From Lethocerus indicus (Eukaryota; Arthropoda; Insecta; Hemiptera; Belostomatidae), in NCBI GenBank assembly GCA_019843655.1, contig JACDQD010000006.1, forward strand, positions 13,844,246 through 13,908,245: DNA of 64,000 nucleotides, written 5' to 3'. The position numbers were made by a program, and so were the translations under genes. Below the pieces are notes generated by a model, which worked only from the letters and a program-made list of their open reading frames with translations, was not told where the DNA came from and did no database searches. This document shows, piece after piece, positions 13,774-28,700 of the stretch (its first letter is position 1; every line of letters starts with the position of its first letter).

Positions 13774-16700
13774 ATGTGGAGGAGGCTAGTGATAGCGATG
13801 GTACTGGTTTCGGGGACCAAGTGTAGAGCGACCGACGAAGAATCGACGACGAGCGCAGGAACGACGTTGATGGCGGCCGGAAGTAGCGCTTCTCCCACCG
13901 GCAGTACGATCGTCTCGGAAGGAGGTTTCCATCCGACTGAGATATCCGGCTCGGGAGTGCACATAAGAGACCCTATGGCGATCAACTACTACCCCAGCCG
14001 AAAGGAGAAGCCCACGGTGAAGGAAGAGCACGAGGTAAGGCCACCAATTTATTCCATCGCGCATCCGGCGCATAGTCAGAAATTATTAAGATGACCACTA
14101 TATACTTAAAGCAGTAAATTAATCCATAATGTAACAAATAAAATGAAGGTGATCCGATGATACAAGGGGCGGAGCATGAATAGAAAACACTAAACAGTTA
14201 TAAGAATGAACGAATCTAGTATAATTAATAACAGTAAGCAGTTCCCAAACAACAGGTGTAATGAAGGGACAAGGCTTCGTCCCGGCTCTCGCTGGGTCGG
14301 AGGGATCACATATTTATCGGTCTATGAATATGCAACGTGTATTCAATTTGTAGCCAGGGATAGATTCATTTTTTTTCGAAGCCGGGTCTAAATTTATACT
14401 GAGTTACCGCTTAGTTTTCGTTGGCCCATTCCAGTCGAGGAACCGGATGGGCTAACGGAGCAACGACTATAAACGATCGGTACACGGAACGATCTAATAA
14501 GAATGTAAATAGGATTTCTTTTCTTCACTTTTGCTCTAGTATTCATTTATTACCGACTTCGAGACAGCGAGTAACGTTCGTATGGAGCGGAATAAATCAA
14601 ACGGTAAATGTTGTCCCGTCACATTTTATAGAAAGGTAGTTTCGAGAAAATATGAGCAGCTCGTTACGGCATTCTCAAGGGGGTAGTTGTTCACAGTTTT
14701 TCAATAAATAATATTTAAACTGGCATAGACTATGCAGCCTATGTAAATACCAGTGAGTACCGACCGTGGAACCTTCTGTTTAATTATAGAACTTACCGCA
14801 GTAAAGAATGTAAACTTAATTACATACATAAAAGTAAATTTGGTTTATAACGAATTCTGCATTATGCCGGCAACAGAACGGGCTGTGAGAACATTTGAAT
14901 AATGTACATGTCGCCTGGCTAATTTAGAAAATAACGGAAACAGTAATGAAAGCTAAAGGAAACAGCCGGCCCCACTCAAAATTAGTAATTTCTCGAACAA
15001 AATATAATTTTTAGTTTGCCTTAATTTAAGCAATTACTTTCTTTCCTTAGTGCGAAAATTGCGGTATAATGGTACCCTTCGGAAGAGTAAGAAATGCCGC
15101 TCGGCAAGGGCAGAGAAATTCATAAATTGAGCAAACGTACACTCGTGAAACTTTAGCTTTGACCTTGTATAAATTAAGGATTCGATAATTACAGGATTTG
15201 TGTCTTCCAACACAATGGAAGTAAAGGGAAATCCGAGAAAGGGACCGCGAAAGAAAAAACGTTATTGAATTCAACCTACGTTTAAATACGGTTTGGCCTG
15301 TATTCCGGTGACGCATTGTCTAAAAGTGTGTTTCTGTGCCGAGTTTTTATTTCACCCAATCTCGAAAATGCATCGCTGCAATGGCGGGAAAATGTTTTCA
15401 GAAATTATCGTGCTTAACAATACCAGCGGGTTAGTTTAAAAATTTCCTAATTACCTATAACCGAGGTTGCAAAATTATTATGGTCTATACTTACATAGAG
15501 TAAATCAGAATCAATATTCAGATATTACTTCAGCCAAAAACGAATAACAATCACAACGATAGTTTAGAGACTACCAAACTGTAATCGATGTACTGTGGCG
15601 AGCCCACAATATTTTATCATAGAAAAGGCAGCTTTAATGTCAAATATACTAGACGATAATACACAGACTAACAAAAGATTTGAAACAATATTTATCTTTT
15701 AAACGGATATCAATGTTGTACTTAATGTAATTCTCAACTGTGCAGGTCAGTCAAAAACGAAACTAGTATAAAATGTATAAAATAGGTTACAAAAACAATA
15801 CGACTGAGGTGACTGAGGTGCATCTGTTATATTTCTCTTAGGTTCGGATCCCGAACAAAATCAAATATGTGTAATTAAAAATCATTACAGCTTAATCCCC
15901 CCACCATATCAAATATACGCCCTATCACCGTTTTACGGACATGCGAATTTTCCCGCGCGCCATTTATAACCCAGACTTTTAACGGGAGTGGCGAAAATAG
16001 AATGCGGCGCGAAACTACCCAATTAAGAGCTATCACTAAAGGCTATTAGCATTCTAAGTAGCGGAAAAGCGGGAGGCGCCCCGATTATACGGAGTACGAA
16101 AGCGAAACAAGTTTAAAGCCGAATTCTGTAAACTCCTTTTCTCGGCAAGAAAACGGCCAGACTCGTCCCACCCAACGCTGAAAAGAAGAAAAACCCGTTT
16201 TCATTGAGCGTGCGTTTCTGAATATTTGAATAACCCACATACGCGTGTCGCTACTCCGGCCTTCTCGGAACCATTATTTAAAATAACCACGCCTTTAGGC
16301 CTCCCATTTGACCCGAGAAATGGACCCTCAGACTCCCACTACGTATATTGTGTCAGCGGCGGGAAATATTTCCGAGAGATATCGCCGTCCGAAGACACAC
16401 GCACGGGGGAGAAGAAGACGCGTTGTCTCGTTCCCTCACAAGTGAAGTGAACCGACCGGTTTGGGCCTTATCGCGGTTAACGGAGTCAACAATGATGGCC
16501 CATAATTAGTACCGTGGCACCGGTCAAGGAGTACGCCCTTGGCCCTTAATCGGTGAATCCCGGAATTTCTGTGTCCCGACTTCTTATATTAGGTCGGAGG
16601 GGGGGATATAATAATCTACGATCTGTTCGTTATAATTAAACGTCCCCTTGACGCAGCCTTGACGGTCGAGGAGCTTTCTCGTCCGTCGTACGCACAGAAT

Positions 16701-19700
16701 TTGAAAGTAGGTAAACCAGAAAGGCACGATTCTCTACTGACCTCAGTACGCCAATGATTTTATACATGCATAATAAATTGATATGAGGACCAATTTTATT
16801 AATGTATGGTATGGCCGTTTGCCCGATTTTATTGCGTTTATATGTTCTTTGTATCTGTCCTCTATCTCCCAAAGGTTCTAACTTCCAAATATATAACAGG
16901 AAACCTATCTGGTATTGTGTATTTACGATCATAAAAGTTTTCCTGTTGATCCAAAATTTATTGAAAAAAGTTATTTTTAGTAATCTTGTTAATCTGCGCA
17001 AGTTCACCCAACGAACTTTAATTAAGTACATTTATATGTGGTGCGGAAATGTACTTAACTAGACAGCAAACCACAAAAACAGGTATTCTAAACTAGTCTA
17101 TATTAAACATTTCGTATTATTATAGTCATTAGCAGCGATCGATTTCATTCATGTTACTAAAAATACAGCAGTATACAGAAAAGCGAAACAAAATCTATAA
17201 TCTCCTCATAATAATCTTTCGAATAAAACGTGAAAACATTATGAGAAATTGTCCGATTCCACTAGAAATAGAGACCTGAAGAAGCTTCGACACCTTCGCA
17301 AATCAAACAAACATTGTAGGCCTATCGCGGTTCCCATGAGGTATTATTTCAGAGATAAACCCGAGAGAACGCAGATAACCCGGAGGGGTTGGCAGCTGGA
17401 CCAGCGAGTTTTTTGCGGTTGCCAAACACCGCTCTCTCTAACTCAAGAAAAACTGACCTCAAAGTTGTCGCGCCTAAAAAAAATCCTACATCCTTCCGTA
17501 TACGGCCGTCTTACGTCAGGCGACAAGAATATCCATTCAGAAGCAAACCGACAAACGCAAAGGGAAATTTCAATATTCACAGCCAACCCCACAAACCCCG
17601 GGTCATTTAACCTTATTCCATATATTGACCAGATAAAAGAAAGTGATCTATTATAGCCAAACATCCAGGGACCCGGTATTTAAATATACAAATAATGTTG
17701 GTTAAGCCTCATATAGTGTTGGAAAATTGACTTTAATGACACGGTTCTGAAACAGAGTTGTTTTGAATATAACCTTGAACTCAAAATGAGTGACATTGAA
17801 CTCTAAGTGCGTATTTTTAGATTTCTGCCCTTCACGGGGCCTTGACACGTTGATAGAGACTTTGAAAATTAACCCTTCCATACCCCGATTTTTTAGGGAA
17901 ATATCAGCAAGATATTTAGGACATGTAGAAGTCCTTTGTTCTACAAATTTCAAGCCAGGATTTACACATCGTCATTCTAATACCACGTTTTGTGTTTTAC
18001 CAACAAAATAAAACTTATGCACTCCACCAACTCTTTCTCATTCGATGAGGGAAAGCAATCTTATAAATGCACCTAAACGGATAATTTTCACGGGTGTTCA
18101 TGCGTGCTAAAGTGCTTAAGAAAGTAAACGCGGTGGAACCCGGACAAAAACTATTATTTTCATATAAAAAATATGCTACAAGTCCGGTGGCGATAAACAA
18201 AGTCATTTTGTTTGGAACCAGAAGAGCCGTCCCACTTTTCCTTAAAAACGTGAAAGGTAGGCGAGCAATGCGTTACACGCTTTACACTTTTAAACACCCC
18301 CGTAACTGATTCGTCCCAAGACCGCCCAACATTTTCGGCACCGAATCAGGTCCAAATTTATAAACTGCATTGAATTGGTTGGCAAAATGGTATAGAGGAC
18401 AGACTACAATAATAAGGCGGGTTTAAAAAAATAATCTGTTTAAAAAATTATGTTATTCCTCGATTATTTGGAGACCTCTAGACCCATTCGACAACCCCAA
18501 TAGTCTCTATCGAGCATTTTCTACATCAAAATTCCTTCTTTGTAGATAACCGTCGACTACCTACCAATGGGTAATCTGAGTAATTAAATGATCCGAAAAC
18601 AATCTTTGTCCGTTTACAGCGCACGTTCCTTGTAATTTTTTAACAAGATTGTACATACGATTGAACATTAGAAACCGAACGGTACGCAGTTTCGAGCATA
18701 CCAATAAACGCATGAGCCGGATGGATTCTCATGATAAAAAACGATTACTAATTCGACCGCTTATCTTAAATAACCCGTTAAATGTAGGCCACTTTCTTCT
18801 TCTTCCTTGGTGGTACAGAAGTTCAGTACAGAAGTGTTCTAATACAGAGCATTTGTTTTAAGAAGAAAACTTGTTTCTAAAACTATTAAATAATAATTAT
18901 AATAGGTAGATCCGATAAAGCCTACCATCAACAAACAGGCATCTAACACTGTGCTACCGCATTCGTCCGGCGGCATAACGGAGCATTATCATCGGATTAT
19001 TATCGCTTTCACCATTTCCGTATGAAGTCTTCGACGGTAAAAGACAATTGGCGGAAGAAAACGAATGAGACAAGCCCAATATGTAAATACGAGAGTATTA
19101 ATAGATGACAAAATTTAACAGAAGCCAAAGCCGTTAGTGACTACCTAAACGATTTTTCCTACTTTCACGAGAGGTTTAGGGGTCAGGTTATTTGACAGGT
19201 AATCAATTATACACGAATAATCATTATTCGAAGTGACAGTACAATGGCATTGCGTTATTTTTCCCATTTGCAAGTACAAGAACACCAATCCTAATAGTAT
19301 ACGAAAGAAACCTTAAAATACATTAATTCCTTAAGGAAAAACTGTAAATTTATATCGTAAGATATGCTACCTAAGTATTTTCAAAACGTTGTATACTAGT
19401 ATACATGTGCGATCTAAACCAAGACCTAAACTGTCTCTTAACGCAACTTAGCCTAAACACCCAGGGGATGGATTTTTCACAACGGGCTTACGAAGGAGTT
19501 ACGAAGGCGTAAATAGTGGACTCAATGTTTCATTGTACATGAACAGAATTTTATCAATGCGATTTCATATTCTAGTGCCCACAGAAGGTTATTCGTGCCG
19601 ATACGCACAGCCACAGGATAGCGTAAATAATGACGGGGCCTAACGAATATAGGTTATTAGCATAAGGTCTCCTACACAGCGTACAATCAGGTCAGCATGA

Positions 19701-22700
19701 CTATACCCCACCGAAGAGTCGGTCTCTTAGTGACGAAGCTAAAAGGATCGGCCGAAAGGTTGACGCGGTGCAAACGCCCCCTTCAATAAGGCGACACATA
19801 CAGACACGCGCACGCACGAACTCTCTTCCGTCCCCCTTATGAGGCCACATTCACCGCTGGACCGGTGCCCTGATTGAAAGTCGAGGAGCCGGAAAATGAA
19901 TATGAGCCGATGGATCGAGTGAGACAAACGGCGCGGCGCATTGTGGTGACTGTGTTGAAAAAAAAGAGGCCAGGCAAAACAAATTCTCACTCAAGCCTAG
20001 GTCAAGTGACGCATAAATTACCCATCGTGTGGCGTACTTCAATCCCACCATGAATCGGAACACCGTAAGGAAACAATCGGAAAGAGAATTCTATTGGAAC
20101 GGACAAAACAGAAGATTATTCCCAATAATGTAAACCTTGTTTGTGGCGTAACAGGTCAACGTCCCAGTAAACCACGCGGTAATTTGGGAAATTATACTTT
20201 TCACCGAATGCGTGCGTTTTTATTAAAAGAATAGCGTTTCGTAGAAAGGGTCGGCTGCCTCTCCCCAACATTCTGTTGTGTTACGCCCCCCAAGAACAAT
20301 ACTGTCTCTTGTCGCCGTCTTAAAATCCTAACAAATGGCGTATCAATTAGCAGTAGAGTGAAAGCGTATTAAAAGACTCGCTCAATATGAATACGAGTTA
20401 ATTGGGCTGTGAAAACGAGGCTTTGTCGCCGGAGGCCCGCGGCGTTGCCGGTCGCCTTCGTTCGCCTCCGAAGAGGACATTTTCCCGCGTATCGCGTTAT
20501 CGGATACCGTTTTGTGGACGGATCGACGGTTCTGAAGTCCGCCTTCATTCGTTCAATCGATTTTTCCACAATTAAACCGTCCAGCCAGGACGAACCGCTG
20601 AAAAGAACCCGATGGTCATTTGAATGCCCTCGAAGGAAGGAAGACGAGCATTATCACGAGTGATCGGGCGGAGCATTCACACGGATTTCGTTGTCTCAGC
20701 CCCCAAGTTCCGGCAGCTAAGCACCGGCCCAACAGCCCGGAACAACCAAAATCGTTCCGAAAGGATGGAATATAATAAACAAAAGAATGGATCAATGAAG
20801 TTTGATTCTGTCCACACAGTATCAATAGAATTATATACATCATTTCCAGCTCTGTCATAAGCAATGTCCTTACTCAGATGATATATGAAAATTCTGACAG
20901 AAGGGGAGAAAATGCCACATGCCGTTCTTTCACTAATTTAGGCGGGCGAAGACCTACCCGGAGTTTGCGTATTTATAATTTCACGGGTAGTTAGCTCCCA
21001 TAAAAGAAGCCGATAATCTATAAGCGGGAACGTGAAGTGGGGACGAAGACGCGTGACAGGGTGCGAGAGGGGCTAAGCGAGAGTCAACCTCGCCTGTTAA
21101 CACTCCGCCGGCGGAATATGTTTTTTTTTGTTCCCCCTTCGCGTTCGAAAAGCGGACGCGAACGACCCACTTTTTGAGTTTGCCCACGGCCCCTGGCTGC
21201 CGAAAGGTGAACCCATCAAAGGTCCACTGAAAAACGGAGACCCGAGCATCTACCGGAGCAGAACAGGAGCGGCCTTACCTCGCTTGCGCCCTACCAAAGA
21301 AATCTACCCAAATCGAAACCGAGACCGCGTGTGCTTCTGTTGCCCCTTCCAACGGTGCAAAAACGAGCCTGACTAATAAAATTGTAGCTCCTTTAACTCA
21401 TGCGTGCTCTTTATTCTGTAAATGCAAAAAATAAATACTTTTTCTACGTCACGTTAGTTCCCACACCCTCGTACGCTTTCTGTAATATTCGCTCGAAGTC
21501 GAATAATGTGATCACCCGTGTGGTTCACCTCCTCTTTTCGAAAGTTTGGTGCTACTAAAGGTCGATTTCTCACCCCACATAAATAAAATAATAATTTATT
21601 ATGCAACAAGATCAGATTTCATAATACTAGGAATCTCCTTAAATTTCATTTTGATATTAAATCATGTTTAACACTGGTACACGTTTCTATGCATCCATAG
21701 GAAAAAACGTAAAAAAATAGAGTAATTAGGTTAACAAGGTAATACGAAGGTATATTAGAAAGAAACCATCCCAAAATTTAATTAACCCAAAACAACAGGT
21801 TGATGCACAAATTGTGTTTTTTCGTTAATTTAATTGTAATAATGTAACGCGTTGTTCAGAATTTAATTACTTTGAGAGGTATAACCGGCTTAATTATGAT
21901 TAAGAAATAAAAAAGTAAGACGCTAGTTATAGTAATAGTCGTGTTCCAAAAATCCGTATCAAATTCAGAAGAATTGTATTGTCGTAGCGTTTATAGTTTT
22001 GGTAATATTCAAATTTAAACTCACCATAACTGCGGAAAAATTGTGACTGAGGACTTACCTGTAACAATAAAAACATTTATTTGAAAAAAAGTAGTATAAA
22101 GAATATAGTAGATATAAGATTATAGATAATAACACAAACAGACATCACATAAATATTAATGTTTTTCAGTCAAGTGAATGAAGTGGCAGTTACACTCTCC
22201 CAGAAGAGAAAAGTGTCAATTAGATTAACAGTTGCCAGTCTGAATATCAACTCACTAACAACGAACAAGTGACAGCTTTCTCTCAAATGAGATGCACTGG
22301 TTTGTGTCGGTCTCCTCCAAAGACATCTGAGCAATTAATATGTTTCGCACGCGTGAAATATAATATTCCACTAAATGCTATGGCTGTAATATGGAACACT
22401 AACCAGTAATACAATTGTAAAAGTATGGCGCTCACGCAACCGTCAAATAGTCATCGAACACATAAACGTAAATCATAACCTGATAATTCACGACTCAATG
22501 ATTCGTAATGTAATTCACATACACTAATAACTATATGATACATACGAGTTTATTGGATTATAATCTATACCTGATGTGAAATAATAAAAAATCGTAAACT
22601 ATACGAGAGACGTCGAGAAGAGGGAGAATATTCGCTGTAAATTATTTATTTAATTGATTTCTAAACTCATGTACGTTAGGTTTTGTCACTGATGTGTTTT

Positions 22701-25700
22701 GATAGTATATAGATCTAGTACACCAAAGTTAGAGACCTACACACGTCAGTTAAAAAGTAGTAAATATTAGTGTCTATCACCACAGAGTGATGCGGTGTAA
22801 ACGCATTGGGCCCGGAGTTGGCTTCTCCGTTGATCCGGATCGAATTTTCCTTCAGTTGCAAATGTCAACTATATTATAGGTATTTGACAGTGTTTTGAGT
22901 TTTATGTTAAATAAATAAAATAGCTCAAATAGCTTCGGAATATCGAAAGTTGAGGAAGGTAAAAACTTAATAACATCACTGGTGAGTTATTTCCTCCGCA
23001 AGCACCTACTACTCAGTGACATGTTCAGAAGAATTTAGAGAAGATCTAATCCCAGATCTAAATAAAAAAACAAAATGTCAGAATTGTAATGATGCCTTAG
23101 TACTCTATTAATTAAAATTTATGCTCGTGAGAATTACAGAACCTATCTGCTCGACGCGAAATGAACAGCATCGCGAGTCTCTCCACAAGTTACTTATAAA
23201 TGTTAAATGAGTTTAAATAAAGAAATAAGGTTTAAATCTGGCATATTTTATTTTTGGATCGTTCAAGTAAAATGTGAAAAAACCACAAGTAGACGGTTTA
23301 ATCACAATGGCTCGGAAGTACAGTACACTCTAATAATAGAGTCCTTGGACACCCCGCGGAGCAGCCCAACCAAAGAAATGGAATCATCCAATCTCAGTAT
23401 TTGAATCTTATCCGGAATGGAAAGAAACCAATTTAGGCACTCTCGACAAAGGCCGAGTGGAGACTCTGCGGGGGAACAGACCCCCGGGGGTATCGACAAC
23501 AACGGGACCACAAGCCGAGTCACATTCGAGATACAAGTCCGTTCGAGCCGAACTAGGCGATGGGCCCCTTCGTCTCTAATCGCCCCGTCCCAAATATCAT
23601 TGTTGGCGGTCGTGCTGCGAGCGGACCATTCTTTTGCGCGCTCCCGACGGACAGTGGCCCGTTTGATACGGGAGGGAATCTCCGGCCGATGGGGGACAAT
23701 GCCCGGGGGGAGGCCAAAGGAGGAGGGGCGCCTAACCCACCGCGCGCACAAATATATAGCTCACGGACGTACCCCTTTCTTCGCCCAACTGGATATAATG
23801 CGAAGCGACACTTTAATTCAACACAGCTTATGTGCCGTGACTCCTCCACCCGGGAAAAAGGTACGGGGGATAAATTAGATCTTTTTCGGAACCGGCTGGT
23901 CTATTCATCTTTCACAAAATGCACTTTGCCAATGTCGTTCTCAAAACTGTAGCGTTTCAAGGAAACCCATCCGGATATTAGTTGACATTAAACTGATCTA
24001 CGCGAGGATCAAAAGGCAACATTTAATAGTCAATTAAAGATACCCGTTAAGAGGACCAGCGAGGATTTGGTACTGAGGACGACGAAAAGCCAAAACCGGC
24101 CTAACTTGACGTGTGACGTTAAAATATTATTTTCGAATCACGAAAATACGTCGAAGAATTTGTTGACATACACCTCGGTCCTTACGTTGAAAATTAATTT
24201 ACCAATGCCGTGCTGACAACGCATGAGTCAGTGCATCGGTTAAATGCAAACAGTCGCTGCAACGGAACAAAAAACTAAGCTACGAGAGATGGACAGGGGC
24301 CGCGGGATTACCGATAAAAACGAGCCCCTTGGACAGCTTCGTGGTTCGGTGAAAGCTTACAATAAGAAGGGCCGCGAGGGGGTTCTGTCCTGAGGGCACA
24401 TGACGCGGCCGTGCTCGGGCTACACATCAATCGTCAACATCATCACCAACAAGGAAGCGTGGCCAGCATTCTTCCCTCCTCAACTGGGTTCCATCGACCC
24501 CTGGCACTACTGGACGGGCTCCGCTTCTTCTGATGTTACTCGTACCGCAATTCATATACAGTTATACATAACTCTTGCGATTAGACAGAACGGTGTACTG
24601 TCCGATGCAAGCAGTAACATATCGAACTAGATTTATCATGTCCGTAGTCCTTTCGCTTAAGCCGTACATTAGTTTTGTATAAATCGATTTGATTTAAGAT
24701 CGATTTGGATGGACTGCTTAAAAATACGACTAATACAATGTAATAAAAACAGCTGTTACAGTTAATGATTATGCAAGGCTGAACATCGAATATGGCAATC
24801 TTAACGCATCAAATCATTTGACCGAATTGTTGCGGGTGATATACTAGAGGAATATGCATAATTAATTTCCATATCATTATACTATTCGCCTAAACTCGGT
24901 CAAATCACTCTTCCAACAACGTTCAAAGGTGTACCATTTCAGTTCGAAATCTATAAAGTTACATTAAAGCAAGCCGTTCAGGTAAAGCTGGATTCCCGGC
25001 ATAAATCAGAAAAACATATGACAGTGGAATAATTCAGTATTCTCTCTCTGAAAGAGGTGGCACATATTTAGACGGCCTCGGATGATTGCAGAAAACCGTT
25101 CGCTCGACTCCAGGGGCGACCGTTCCATACCCCACACGCGGACGGTAGCGTTTTCTCACGACAGCGACACCATACGCAACCGTTAACCGTACAGGGAAAT
25201 GTTTACATGGATAATTCGACCGCAGTGCCGAGAGCGGTGCGGATACCGGCACCGCTACAGTCCTCCAGACGGACGCCGCAAACGACACAAAAGGAAACCG
25301 TAATCAGGGGAAACGGTATTACACGCATTGGTTCTGGGACGTATGGATGTTGTAGACTTAATTTCTATAAAGCATTCCTTCGCAGCACATTTGAGAGATA
25401 CCACCGAACGCTAACGGTGTTTCCCAGCAAACCACGTGACATAATGGCAACGGATAAATTGATATGATGCCCGCAAATTTTAATCTCCACCTAACGTCAC
25501 TGAAGGGAAACTAGGCCGAATGATAATGAAATCCCGGCATTACCTTCCCGAACGCCGACGATCTATCACCGAACAAAGGTCATGAAATATAGGTGCCGTT
25601 TGGCGGAGCTCAACGGTATCGACACTTGAGAACTGGTCCTCGAAGAATTCGGATCAACCCGAAATAATGGAGCACTTACGGAGAACCCATCGACTTGAGT

Positions 25701-28700
25701 ATCCAGTAACGGTAAACTATGAATGTCGTGGCCCTAAGTCGTTTGATTTCTCCCGGTCAGAAGTACAAATCCGACTCCTTCCATAGTCCGAGACCTTAAC
25801 AATCGAGACGGCGATTCTGACAGGACGATTAAGTAATACAGCTGTCATAAAATGTCATAAATAGATAAGCTAGGCTTTCAAATACGGCTTGAAATGGAAT
25901 GCAATAAAACGGAGATCACGATTATAACCCATTCTGGAATTTAGGTAGACGCATTCTTTTACCCGTTTAATAATCTACTTAATAGAATGAAAATCTAATA
26001 TCCGCTTCGTAAATTATTTCGAATTTTAATGGTTAAGGCATTCAGTTATTGACACCATCCCCGCTACATTAAAATGATTGTCGGAAAGTGATGAAAAGTC
26101 GAAACATGCCACTAGCGACAAGAGATAAGGAAATTTAATAATTGCATCGAACTAATGACTTTACTGAATATCGGACTGTCTTTCGCAATTACATACATGC
26201 AATAGCCAAATGTTATAAAAGAGATAACGCTTGTTAACGACCTGTCGGGTAAAAAACCAAAAAAAGTGAAATACGACTACGCCTGGAGAAAAAATTAGAA
26301 GAAAGTATTGCCGCATAAATCATGAACTCTCATAGCTGACTAATCTGTAGAGAAGGGAGAAGGGTACAGGAATGGAAGGCCCGAAGCTACGTTCACCTAG
26401 TTCATACCGCTACTCAGAAAGTTCACACTGTCGAAGATGTTCATAATTATTAATCCAGCTGTCGACTAAAAAATAAATGCCCACTTCGGCAAAACACGAA
26501 TAGCAGTAAAAATAAAAATAGACATTAGTCAGTTTTGGTGAAGAGAACATCAAGGGATACCAACAAAAAAATTGAATAACCAAAATAATCTGCTTTATAG
26601 ATTGATATACTCTGTACGTTTGACTACTTGGCGATAGCATAGAAGTGGATGAATCACAGATGGATAACCCAGATAATCTAGTAACATATTTCACACTTTT
26701 TCGGTATTGAGGAACAGTAAATTGGCGTACTATTATGGACGAATTCAAACCGCTCTGTCCCCGTTATTTAGTATTTTCGAGATTCCATTTTCATGGTGTC
26801 TAACTGTCGGGTCCACACTATGCCTCTATGAAGTGTGACGACCCCGGCGAATTACTGGACCCGAATGGTTATTCGGTGGCAGAGAATTGAAAATTGAACG
26901 GAAGAGCGGACAGAGGGCCGTGCGGGCAACGGTTGGCCAGAGCGGGCTCAAAACCGTGAACTCGGGTTCACACCGGTCGTCACATAAATGTTATGCCGCT
27001 GTTCGGCTGAGGCGTCGCGAATCCTTTAGATCGGTATTTACCCGGACCGAAGCGTCAAAACTGGCTCTAGAGATCGCAGCCAGGAGAGTTTGAACAGCCG
27101 CCGAAGGAGCGGGGGGACGAGAAAAAACTAGCCCAATAACTTGCACGGCCATTCAAAACGCTTAATTACGAGTTTCACGCTCCATCTGACAGTGCATGCA
27201 ACTTGTATTCATGTGAGATGAAAAACTGCGCCCGGGACACAGTTCTATTCTTCATAATTCAGTGGGCGATATTACAGGCAGGATAGTTATCAGAACGCAG
27301 GTACAATGACTGCCAGAACTGATCTTATTAAGAATGTAAAGAATTCCTTTAAAGATCTGTGTCTGTTACACGAACGTGTGGTTAACCATCATTCCGTTTC
27401 AAGTCATATTTTGTCATAATTTTAATTTGTCAGAAAAGAGTTTTGATCGCGAGCTTAATTACAGAAATTAAATCATCAAGAAAACTAATTGAGCTATATA
27501 AATAAATAGAGGGGAAAATACAAGACGGAAAAAACATTCTAATCGATTTCCGACATTGAAAAATCTTTATCCAGCCGACCGTGAACTCTTACAAAGTTCC
27601 CAATGTCAGTAAGTAAACCGGTGTTATTTACGAGCTCGTGTACACCGGGAGGTCCCGACATGTAATCGGACAATTTAAAATATCTTTGGCATACTTTTTT
27701 AATGCATCATGTTTAACTTCAGCGACATTAAATTAATTTAATTACAATCTCTCTCACTCCGCTAACTGGATGAAAATGCCGAGCGAGTCTCACAAGCGGC
27801 CCTTAATGGTTGATTTCAACCGACTTTCTCAAACGCGTTCAAACCACTTGACATTATTCTGTTAAGAAATAGGTACTAAGTTAATGAATACTGCCCGTTA
27901 TGGCCATAAAAGTATCCCGATAATCAGAAACTGATGTTATAAACATACTAGAAATTCCTGAACAAAACTTACATATTTATTTTTTATATTATTAAAAACC
28001 TGATACTGGCCGTAGTGAAATGAAACCACCAGGACTGCTCGCTACCCGGTAACCATTGGAACTGGATTTATACATAGTTTATATAAAACCCCCGTAATTA
28101 GGAATAGAAAACTGTAACTTCTTTCGCTTATGTGGTATCGCCATCAGTAATATTATTCTAATAGGTGTACACTGAATTCATACGAAATTTATACGCGGGT
28201 ATGAACAATTTGTAGGATAAATTTTTATTTGTACTCAATGTGACGACAAACAACACGATTGAGCCTTCCCTTTGTAATTCGTTTTATCGCACATCTCTAT
28301 ACAATACCACTTGCAACAAGGAATCAAGTGCGGGTAATTGACAGTGCGGTCAGAACGTGAAACGTGGGGGTTGTTGACAAGAGATTAACTGGCAATGCGT
28401 CCCACATTTCCATATAAGCGTCCACATGCGGAGAATATTAGGATTTAAAACAGTATGCAATATTATAGATATCGCAAACAATGTGTATTAGGACAATTTA
28501 ATAAAAAAATTAGTCATCCACAAAACATACTATATACAAGAAATGAATGTAACAAAAAATGAGACACATTAAGAAATTAGTCCTGCCAGACATCTCGATC
28601 CTCCAGACAAGGAGATGTGACACATAAAATCATTATTTATTGAGCCTATCCCCGAGGATGCCTGATAAATAATTCATGAGGCTCCACACTGGTAATTGAG

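Noticed and set aside
17249..17656. 135-codon plus-strand open frame
   Set aside because: Basic, low-pattern product with no recognisable motif; overlapping frames on both strands are also open.
23302..23952. Cluster of overlapping long frames on both strands
   Set aside because: All lie in one GC-rich island where stop codons are rare; they exclude one another and show no domain.
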